From: CAYRMV01 sp964425255
GTDB taxonomy: Bacteria > Bacteroidota > Bacteroidia > Flavobacteriales_D > Crocinitomicaceae
Reading direction: 5' to 3'
DNA: 6,022 nucleotides
Assembly (NCBI GenBank): GCA_964425255.1
Contig: CAYRMV010000180.1
Span: 1-6,022 of the forward strand
This document shows, piece by piece, positions 1-6,022 of this stretch. The notes beneath the pieces are model-generated. The model saw nothing but the letters and a program-made list of their open reading frames with translations, had not been told where the DNA came from and ran no database searches. The position numbers and the translations under genes were made by a program. How positions within the stretch are numbered: position 1 is the stretch's first letter; each line of letters starts with the position of its first letter.

Positions 1-57
1 TAAATGCGAACGCAGTGCAAATTGAATATCAATATCTATGTCTAATAAATTTATCAT
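1..57 (-). CDS. Start of an unidentified ORF downstream of the ATPase gene (partial, runs off the left edge)
   Basis: An ATG at 57-55 opens a reading frame that stays open for all 19 codons to the window edge. It begins MINLLDIDIDIQFALRSHL, with an Ile-Asp alternation at residues 6-11. It starts 9 bases after the ATPase stop codon, the same tight spacing seen between the other genes, which is the main reason to believe it. It lies in the same frame as the ATPase gene, separated by one TAA and three codons. No clear ribosome binding site is visible, as is common in Bacteroidota. The fragment is too short to assign a family, and 19 open codons can occur by chance. If real, its position suggests a partner or effector of the ATPase. 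That is inference from gene order only. Confidence 0.42.
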   Translation of the reverse strand, partial: MINLLDIDIDIQFALRSHL

Positions 58-66
58 ATAAGTGAA

Positions 67-2250
67 TTAAATTTTTCCATATTTTTTTTTCACGTCTTCT
101 ATTTCTTTCATGTATTTAATTTCATCATCATCAATAGAAATTTCATAAAGCATAGATGAAAGTTTATCTTTTAATACTGGTTCACCTATGATACTTATAA
201 TTTCTTTACACAAGGACTTATTAAGAAAGAGACTTTTAGGATTTAGACTTTCTTTTTGATTTCTTATTTTTTCAATTTTTTCACTTAACTCTTTCATTTC
301 TAAAGAACCTTCCTCTAAAAGACTCTTTTTTTCTACCATTTTTTTACACTTGAAATCAATTATTTCGTGATTTAACCAATTTATTATATCATTTATTTTT
401 TCCTTTGCAAACTCACCCATAAAACCATTATCAAGGAAAAAATCATTGGCAAGTAAATCATGAATATTCGAACCAAAGGTTTGATCTGAATTATTTAATA
501 TTGGATTACCTTTATCTAATTTAAGGATATTTTGTGAAGGAATATCTGATAAGATAAAAGGTGAATGGGTACTGAAAACTACATTAAATTTCTTAATTTT
601 TGAAAGATTTACCCTAAGAAGAGCATCAATTAACTCTTTTACAAACTTTCTTTGAAATTCTGGATGGAAATATAATTCTACTTCGTCAAGTATTATGTTT
701 AAAAAATTATAAGTTAGTTTGTCATTTTTTTTGTTACCCATAAAAACAGAGTTAACGTTCACAGCATGATAAATTATACTTTGTATGGAATGAATTAGCT
801 GTTGTTCACCAGAACTTAGTTCGCTAAACTTCGATGATGAATTATTACTGTCAATTAAAATTAATTCAATATCAAATATTGCAGGAGGAATGAATTCAAT
901 GAGCTTTTCTTGATTTGGAACGTATTTTTCTAATCTTTTGGAAAGTTCAAGTATTGAAATTGTGTATGAGTCTATTTCGTTGTCCTCATTTGTAACTTTT
1001 TCCCATGAAGTTTCATTATCATCATCAATTAAAATATCTGTCTTCAAATAGTTTAAGGCCTGCCTAAGTTTAAAGGTAAGATGACTGTTATCTTCTTTAA
1101 GAAGTAAAAGATATTGATCGATCTCGATAAAATAATTCGAATATTTGATTGCATTTGTCTTGGTACCACCATGTTCACCTATATGCACTTCTAATTCATC
1201 TCGAAAAAAACCTCGATATTCTTTATATGTTCTTGCAATTTGAACTACTTTTTTAATCACGTAGTTTTCGACCTCTTCTCTAAATTTCACATTGATACTC
1301 CTTACTGAATCATTATGAAAAGCAGCAAAAATTTTATTTAATATTTGTGTTCTGTCTTCAATTTCAAAAAAATCCTTAAATGTAATTTTATCTTCTCCTC
1401 CTCTGCTAAACACATATTTTACTTTATCTATATTTAATGAAAAAGTGAGATAGTCTGCTTTTTGATTTTCAGTAAGATTTAAGTGGAAATTATTGTCCTC
1501 TAAATTTGGAATAAGTATATTACTTAACAATCGTTGCTTTGCTAAATAAAGCTCAGTATTAATATTATAATTTCCCTTATATCGGTATGGATTAATTACA
1601 ATAGGAGTTTGGTATCCATCATTTTTATGAAAAAGGGACTTGATCCATAATCCCATAATTTTGGAATTTAAACCATATATCGAGTAATTAATTGAAATAG
1701 TGTAAAAGAAATGATTTTTCATTACTTCAAAATGTTCATCAAAAAACTGCGATATTTTCAAATCTCTATCAAGTTCTAAAGATTTAGGCTTTACTAATTT
1801 AAAAACTGGTTGGGATATTTCATTAAGACTTAAGCAATAAAAATTATTTTCAATACAATAATATATTTCAAGATGAATTCCTTTAATTATTTCTAGATTT
1901 ACTTGAATATCATCATCGTTTTCAACACTTGTAAGTATTTCAAATTTTACGGATAGATTATAAAGCGCCAAAAAAAGAAGATCAATCAATGTGCTTTTAC
2001 CGCTTCCATTTTTACCAACAATTGCAGATATATTGATAGATATATTTTCATTTGAATATAAGGTATCTGGTGAACTAGGATTAAAGGAAATAGACTCAAT
2101 AACTTCTCCCTCGTTAACTGGAGTGTTTTCCTTATTTAAAAAAGTATAGTCACTATAAAATTGATAAATTTTATTCTCTTTAATGAGTTTTAAATATTTC
2201 TTTTCCTCTATCTTTATTGGCCTTATCGCCAATAACTTAAATCCACTCAT
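67..2250 (-). CDS. SMC/RecF-like ABC ATPase (AAA family ATPase) of a probable defence module
   Basis: This complete 727-residue protein has a split ABC-type ATPase head. The Walker A motif GKNGSGKS is at residues 79-86. The ABC signature LSSGEQQ is at 478-484. Walker B IILDE ends in D522-E523, and the H-loop STHSPF has its histidine at 562. About 390 residues separate Walker A from the signature; this middle part is not recognised. A charged, probably coiled segment (about 635-670) precedes a conserved-looking tail with IGEPVLKDKL near 688-697. There is no TOPRIM domain after the head, so it is not a full OLD or GajA nuclease. There is no signal peptide or membrane segment, so it should be cytoplasmic. 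Related ATPases (PtuA of Septu, retron ATPases) act with a separate nuclease, so this one may sense phage and control a partner encoded nearby. The ATG at 2250 lies 11 bases after the hsdR stop. An ATG at 2255 is out of frame and stops after two codons. The gene is clearly more AT-rich than its neighbours. Confidence 0.93.
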   Translation of the reverse strand: MSGFKLLAIRPIKIEEKKYLKLIKENKIYQFYSDYTFLNKENTPVNEGEVIESISFNPSSPDTLYSNENISINISAIVGKNGSGKSTLIDLLFLALYNLSVKFEILTSVENDDDIQVNLEIIKGIHLEIYYCIENNFYCLSLNEISQPVFKLVKPKSLELDRDLKISQFFDEHFEVMKNHFFYTISINYSIYGLNSKIMGLWIKSLFHKNDGYQTPIVINPYRYKGNYNINTELYLAKQRLLSNILIPNLEDNNFHLNLTENQKADYLTFSLNIDKVKYVFSRGGEDKITFKDFFEIEDRTQILNKIFAAFHNDSVRSINVKFREEVENYVIKKVVQIARTYKEYRGFFRDELEVHIGEHGGTKTNAIKYSNYFIEIDQYLLLLKEDNSHLTFKLRQALNYLKTDILIDDDNETSWEKVTNEDNEIDSYTISILELSKRLEKYVPNQEKLIEFIPPAIFDIELILIDSNNSSSKFSELSSGEQQLIHSIQSIIYHAVNVNSVFMGNKKNDKLTYNFLNIILDEVELYFHPEFQRKFVKELIDALLRVNLSKIKKFNVVFSTHSPFILSDIPSQNILKLDKGNPILNNSDQTFGSNIHDLLANDFFLDNGFMGEFAKEKINDIINWLNHEIIDFKCKKMVEKKSLLEEGSLEMKELSEKIEKIRNQKESLNPKSLFLNKSLCKEIISIIGEPVLKDKLSSMLYEISIDDDEIKYMKEIEDVKKKYGKI
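82..90 (-). repeat. A9 homopolymer tract in the 3' end of the ATPase gene
   Basis: Nine consecutive A bases on the coding strand encode Lys721-Lys723, four codons before the final isoleucine. Runs of this length can slip during replication or transcription. A shift here would only change the last few residues: one extra A adds about 20 foreign residues before a TGA, and one lost A gives about ten before a TGA. Neither shift fuses the ATPase to the next ORF. Any effect is probably minor. Confidence 0.6.
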
Positions 2251-2261
2251 ATCATTATCTT

Positions 2262-5129
2262 TTAATTACTAATCCCACTTATAAACGTCTCCACAAACGA
2301 TAAAATCCTATTTGTTATCCTTTCTGCAACCGTAGCTCTTTCTTTCAAACTTGGGCGTTCATTCATCATACCGACAATTTCGTCGCGAAGGGGTATTTTG
2401 CCTGAAAACATGAATTTACCTATGGTTGATTCCAATTTTTCGGTGTCTAGATTTTCTTCTTTACCTAGCTTTTCTAAGGCATTCATTCGTTCTATTGTCC
2501 AAAACGATTCGAAAGCTTCAGGAATGTTGTCTGAATCTTCAATCAAAGGTAAATTTTCTTGAATGAATTTTTCTATTAATTCTCGTTTGCTTCTGAGTTG
2601 TGTATCTCCTGTTAAAATATCGATGATTTTCTTCTTTTGTTGATCCTGGTCTTCTTGGGCTGAATCTTTTAATTTAGCTAAGAGTTTTAGAATGTAGGAA
2701 ACATTGATTTCATCGCGATGAATTAACTCCAATTCAAAATCAATATCGTTTAAGATTGAAACTTTTTCTTTTTGATTGTGCGTTTTTGTTTTATCGTACA
2801 AATCCAAATATTTGCTTTTGTAATCTTCAAAAGATTGTTCGCTCATGGATAGGTCTTCAAATGTGAATTCTGTGAAAGTGGACAAAACATTTTTCAATCT
2901 CATCAGCGCACGGAAAAACTGAATGAATTTGAATTCTTCTTCTTCATTTCTCAAATCGTTAACGCTATTAACCGTTGGGGTCAACTGAATGAGCTGAACA
3001 AAAGCTTGATTGAATTTTGAAACATATTCCTCGTAAGGCTTTAAAATAATGTCTTCTTTGGCTGAAATGTTTGCAAATAGTTCAATTGCCTTATCTGTTG
3101 CTTCTTTCAAGTTTCTAAAACAAACAATGTTTCCTTGAGATTTAAGTTCATTTAAGATGCGGTTCGTTCTTGAATATGCTTGAATTAGCCCGTGATATTT
3201 TAGGTTTTTATCAACGTAAAGCGTGTTCAAGAATTTGCTATCAAAACCAGTTAAAAACATATTCACAACTAATAGAATATCTATTTGTTTGTGTTTTACG
3301 CGTACAGCAATATCGTTGTAATAATTGTAAAACGATTGACTATCTTTTGTAGTATAATTTGTAGAAAATGTACTGTTATAATCTTGAATAAAATTTTCTA
3401 AATGATCTCTAGAATGTAAAGATCCGAAAGCTTGACTTGGTTCTGCTGCGATACCAATAAATTGTTCATCTTCATCCAAAATTTCATCATCAACAAATCC
3501 AACAGCGTCCTGGTCATCTTCGTTTGCTTGGAAAGAAAAAATGGTTGCAATGTTTAAATTGTGTTGACCATCTTTTTTTGCTTGCTGAAAAAGTTTGTAA
3601 TATTCTATAAGGGTTGGTACACTCGAAACACAAAAGATAGATGTAAATTCACGGTTATGAGTTTTTCGTCCGTGATTTGCAATAATGTAATCCACAATGC
3701 TGTTTAATCTTTGAGGTGCATTCATTACCTCCATTTCGTCAATGTCTTCTACATTGATATCAATGATATTGTCTTTTTTCTTGAATGTGCTGATGTATTC
3801 GATTGAGAATTTTAATACGTTTTCGTCTCTAATTGCATCCGTAATAACATATTTGTGCAAACATTCTTCGAATAGCATTGCAGTTGTTCTTTTTCCGAAT
3901 TCGTTGGATCCTGCATTTTGTTCAAAGATTGGTGTTCCTGTAAAACCAAATAGTTGAGCATTTGGAAAGAATTTTTTTATACTATCATGTGTTTTTCCAA
4001 ATTGACTGCGATGGCATTCATCAAAAATGAAAATGATTCGTTTATTTTGTACACCTGACATTTCATTCAAATATCGTGCTTTACTGATAGCAGTATTCAA
4101 TTTTTGAATGGTAGTAACTACTAAGTGATTGTCTCCAGCTAATTGCTTGACTAAGGTATTTGTATTGTTTGAACCATCAATACTTCCTTTACTGAAACTA
4201 TTGAATTCTTTGGTAGTTTGGTAATCTAAATCTTTTCTGTCCACTACAAAAACAACTTTATGGACTTTGGGCAAATTACAAAGTATTTGAGCGGTTTTAA
4301 AAGAGGTTAATGTTTTTCCTGAACCAGTGGTATGCCAGATGTAACCAAATTTTGTTGTGGTTTTGACACGTTCAATGATTGCTTCTGTTGCATAAAATTG
4401 ATACGGACGAAGTACCATCAAAATTTTCTGTGATTCATTGATTACAACATATTTTGTAATCATTTTTGAAATATGACAAGGTTCTAAAAAGATTTGAGAA
4501 AAATCAGAAAGTTGTGTGATGAGCTTGTTTTTAATATCTGTCCAGTAAAAAGTTTGTTTAAATGAACGTGCTTTGATTGGACTGTTTGCGTAATATTTGG
4601 TGTTGACACCGTTGCTAATTACAAAAATTTGAATGAATTGAAATAAACCATGACCAGCCCAATAGGAATGACGTTCGTAACGGTTGGTTTGATTGAATGC
4701 TTCTTTTAATTCTAAACCTCTACGTTTTAATTCTATTTGGACAAGTGGCAATCCATTGATTAAAATCGTAACATCATAACGGTTTTTGTAGCTTCCATCC
4801 ATGGAAACTTGCTGTGTGACTTGAAATTCATTTTGACACCAGTGTGTTTGATTGATTAATTCAATGGTTTTTCCAATGCCTTTGTCATTTGTATAGGGAA
4901 CTCGATCTCTCAAAATCTTAGCACGCTCGTAGATGTTTCCTTTGTTGATGAAATTTAAGATTTGCTTGAATTCATTTGCTGAAAGTGAAACTTTGTTGTG
5001 TTTCTCTAATTGTGATTTGAGGTTTTCCAATAAAGCAGTTTCATCAGATATAACAACTTTCTCATAACCCAATTGTTGCAATTGAATTACTAAGTTATTT
5101 TCTAGTATTTGTTCGGGTTGAGTAGTCAT
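2262..5129 (-). CDS. hsdR: Type I restriction enzyme R subunit HsdR (EcoR124I-like)
   Basis: This complete 955-residue motor and nuclease subunit would work with HsdM and HsdS, translocating DNA with ATP and cutting unmethylated DNA at a distance. The N-terminal PD-(D/E)xK nuclease shows RYDVTILING (D119), QIELKRRG (E133, K135) and the type I hallmark QxxxY at Q147-Y151. The superfamily 2 helicase part follows: motif I HTTGSGKT (266-273), VVDRKDLDYQ (295-304), VTTIQKL (338-344), DECHR (370-374), GFTGTP (395-400), LTGFD (626-630) and QAYSRTNR (650-657). The last 270 residues or so form the usual helical domain that docks on the methylase core. Many stretches match EcoR124I HsdR from memory, including GLPLVQIELK and YVITDAIRDE. 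The length is slightly under the roughly 1040 residues of EcoR124I, with no motif lost, so it should be active. The ATG at 5129 lies one base after the abi stop, with a weak GGAA at 5138-5135. A strongly acidic stretch lies at 537-555. Confidence 0.97.
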   Translation of the reverse strand: MTTQPEQILENNLVIQLQQLGYEKVVISDETALLENLKSQLEKHNKVSLSANEFKQILNFINKGNIYERAKILRDRVPYTNDKGIGKTIELINQTHWCQNEFQVTQQVSMDGSYKNRYDVTILINGLPLVQIELKRRGLELKEAFNQTNRYERHSYWAGHGLFQFIQIFVISNGVNTKYYANSPIKARSFKQTFYWTDIKNKLITQLSDFSQIFLEPCHISKMITKYVVINESQKILMVLRPYQFYATEAIIERVKTTTKFGYIWHTTGSGKTLTSFKTAQILCNLPKVHKVVFVVDRKDLDYQTTKEFNSFSKGSIDGSNNTNTLVKQLAGDNHLVVTTIQKLNTAISKARYLNEMSGVQNKRIIFIFDECHRSQFGKTHDSIKKFFPNAQLFGFTGTPIFEQNAGSNEFGKRTTAMLFEECLHKYVITDAIRDENVLKFSIEYISTFKKKDNIIDINVEDIDEMEVMNAPQRLNSIVDYIIANHGRKTHNREFTSIFCVSSVPTLIEYYKLFQQAKKDGQHNLNIATIFSFQANEDDQDAVGFVDDEILDEDEQFIGIAAEPSQAFGSLHSRDHLENFIQDYNSTFSTNYTTKDSQSFYNYYNDIAVRVKHKQIDILLVVNMFLTGFDSKFLNTLYVDKNLKYHGLIQAYSRTNRILNELKSQGNIVCFRNLKEATDKAIELFANISAKEDIILKPYEEYVSKFNQAFVQLIQLTPTVNSVNDLRNEEEEFKFIQFFRALMRLKNVLSTFTEFTFEDLSMSEQSFEDYKSKYLDLYDKTKTHNQKEKVSILNDIDFELELIHRDEINVSYILKLLAKLKDSAQEDQDQQKKKIIDILTGDTQLRSKRELIEKFIQENLPLIEDSDNIPEAFESFWTIERMNALEKLGKEENLDTEKLESTIGKFMFSGKIPLRDEIVGMMNERPSLKERATVAERITNRILSFVETFISGISN

Positions 5130-5133
5130 ATTA
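5127..5133 (-). promoter_or_regulatory. TAATATG stop-start junction between abi and hsdR
   Basis: On the minus strand the abi stop TAA is followed by a single T and then the hsdR ATG. A ribosome ending the abi gene sits directly on the hsdR start, so re-initiation (translational coupling) is likely. A weak purine stretch GGAA at 5138-5135, inside the last abi codons, is the only Shine-Dalgarno-like signal. The junction leaves no space for a promoter of hsdR between the genes. Coupling is inferred from spacing. Confidence 0.6.
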
Positions 5134-6022
5134 ATTCCATAATGGTTCAGATTTCCAATCTGGTTTAAACCCTAGTGCATTTTGGTCAACTGACGGAAAT
5201 TTTAGTAATAATTCCTGTAATTTCTTTGAGAAAGAATTTTCAGGTGCGATGATATTCAGCATGTATCTCATAATACAAAGGTGAACATACAATTTTTGTG
5301 TGTCTGTAGGAACATCATTAAGCCACCTATAAGGAGGTTTTGAAAGAAGTTTAGGCGTGCCGGGTAAGTTTCTGTTCCATAACCTACTATGATGTGCACA
5401 GTAATTTCTTATTTGAGCAATAGACTGTAACCATGAAGGTAAATAAGTATGGTTTACAGCCCCAAATTCAATTGCAATTGTATCTTTTGAAACTATTTGA
5501 TTCTTTAAATTACCATATAACTTGGACAAGGAACCGAAACTTGTCAATTCTAATGTTTTCCATACAGGTGGAAACCTTAAATCTTCTTTGTATTTCTTTT
5601 TATGTTCTTTAATAAATACATCTTTAGAACGATCAACTTCTTCTTTGATAGAAGCAAGAGTTTCTATTAAGGCACCACTATCTTGAAAGTTGTCTATATT
5701 TTGAAACCACCAAGGGTCAAATTCGTGTGAAAGATGATAAATTAATTTCGTGCGAAGACTTATTTCAATTTTTTCTATAATATCAAAGAGTAAAATACGC
5801 AATTCTCTATCAAAATTATAAAGCGAAACAACATCTTCAAATTTACTATTGGGCTTAAAAATGTGGTTTTCTTTATCTTCTTGCATCGACCACCAATAAC
5901 CTGCTAGACGATAATAACTAACGTGAGAAAGATAATGTTCTGCTAGTGCAACATCATTAATAAGCAACCCCCTTTGTTTTAATTGCTCAATGTGTTGTGC
6001 TATTGTAAAAGAAACTTTACTG
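5131..6022 (-). CDS. Abi_2 (AbiD/AbiF-type) HEPN abortive-infection protein, 5' end missing
   Basis: This is the C-terminal 297 or so residues of an Abi_2 family protein, whose members stop phage growth by abortive infection. The frame is open to the window edge. Its first in-window residues, SKVSFTIAQHIEQLKQRGLLI, match the conserved family start, in which a short lead is followed by Q-x-x-x-L-x-x-RGL. The true start is therefore probably only a few codons beyond the edge, and the TTG at 5967 is an internal leucine codon. Counting from that TTG as residue 1, the family blocks are SYYRLAGYWW (17-26), FDRELR (52-57), the helix IEKIEISLRTKL (64-75), PPVWKTLELTSFG (133-145) and LPSWLQ (176-181). 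RNYCAHHSRLWNR (187-199) carries the HEPN RNase signature R-x4-H (R187, H192). HEPN proteins of this kind are predicted metal-independent RNases. The stop codon is one base from the hsdR start, so expression of the two is probably coupled. The GC content is like hsdR. RNase activity is inferred from the motif. Confidence 0.93.
   Translation of the reverse strand, partial: SKVSFTIAQHIEQLKQRGLLINDVALAEHYLSHVSYYRLAGYWWSMQEDKENHIFKPNSKFEDVVSLYNFDRELRILLFDIIEKIEISLRTKLIYHLSHEFDPWWFQNIDNFQDSGALIETLASIKEEVDRSKDVFIKEHKKKYKEDLRFPPVWKTLELTSFGSLSKLYGNLKNQIVSKDTIAIEFGAVNHTYLPSWLQSIAQIRNYCAHHSRLWNRNLPGTPKLLSKPPYRWLNDVPTDTQKLYVHLCIMRYMLNIIAPENSFSKKLQELLLKFPSVDQNALGFKPDWKSEPLWN

Noticed and set aside
45..54. 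Palindrome ATAAATTTAT after the ATPase gene as a terminator
   Set aside because: Ten AT-only bases with no loop, no GC stem and no following T-run on the minus strand. It also lies within the probable next ORF.
67..2250. PrrC or RloC anticodon nuclease, which often accompanies type I systems
   Set aside because: The C-terminal part after the ABC head has no recognisable anticodon nuclease domain, and there is no CxxC zinc hook as in RloC. The tail is a coiled segment followed by a short conserved end.
67..2250. OLD family or Gabija GajA nuclease
   Set aside because: No TOPRIM domain follows Walker B; only about 165 residues remain after the H-loop and they lack the acidic TOPRIM motifs.
2253..2255. 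Alternative ATG start for the ATPase at 2255
   Set aside because: It is out of frame and runs into TGA after two codons (ATG ATA TGA).
3170..3352. Plus-strand ORF of 60 codons
   Set aside because: It lies wholly inside hsdR on the opposite strand, overlapping the motif V and VI region. It is cysteine-rich with no recognisable features and is a shadow of the real gene.
3742..3957. Plus-strand ORF of 71 codons
   Set aside because: It is antisense to the conserved GFTGTP and nearby regions of hsdR. The hydrophobic look comes from reading the complement of charged codons.
5965..5967. TTG as the start codon of the Abi protein
   Set aside because: The frame continues upstream to the window edge with family-like residues (QHIEQLKQRGLLI), so the TTG is an internal leucine and the gene is truncated by the window.
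1..6022. hsdM, hsdS, CRISPR array, tRNA, insertion sequence or integrase in the window
   Set aside because: No methylase motifs, repeat-spacer pattern, tRNA-like fold or transposase sequence was seen. The window is almost fully filled by the four coding regions.

Overview
The window reads as one tightly packed minus-strand operon, part of a bacterial phage-defence locus. The low GC content, the absence of strong Shine-Dalgarno sites and the protein style suggest a member of the Bacteroidota, probably a flavobacterium-like organism. That assignment is inferred from general character, not from a marker gene.

In transcription order (right to left) the window holds four coding regions. First is an Abi_2/AbiD-AbiF-type HEPN protein cut by the right edge. 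Second is a complete EcoR124I-like HsdR, the restriction and translocation subunit of a type I restriction-modification enzyme. Third is a complete 727-residue SMC/RecF-like ABC ATPase. Fourth is the probable start of another ORF, cut by the left edge. The gaps between them are 1, 11 and 9 bases, so there is no room for internal promoters, terminators or separate RNA genes. The genes are probably co-transcribed from a promoter beyond the right edge. hsdM and hsdS are not here; if the system is complete they should lie to the right, upstream of the abi gene.

A plausible division of labour is as follows. HsdR, with the missing HsdM and HsdS, would cut unmodified incoming DNA. The HEPN protein would act as a backup that cleaves RNA and stops growth if restriction fails. 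The ATPase, perhaps with the product of the next ORF, would form a further ATPase-sensor plus effector module. The family assignments for HsdR and Abi_2 are strong. The ATPase is clearly an ABC-type ATPase, but its system is not identified. The ATPase gene is visibly more AT-rich than its two upstream neighbours, which suggests the island was assembled from parts of different origin. I see no tRNA, rRNA, CRISPR array, insertion sequence or attachment site, and no gene-free stretch above 300 bases.
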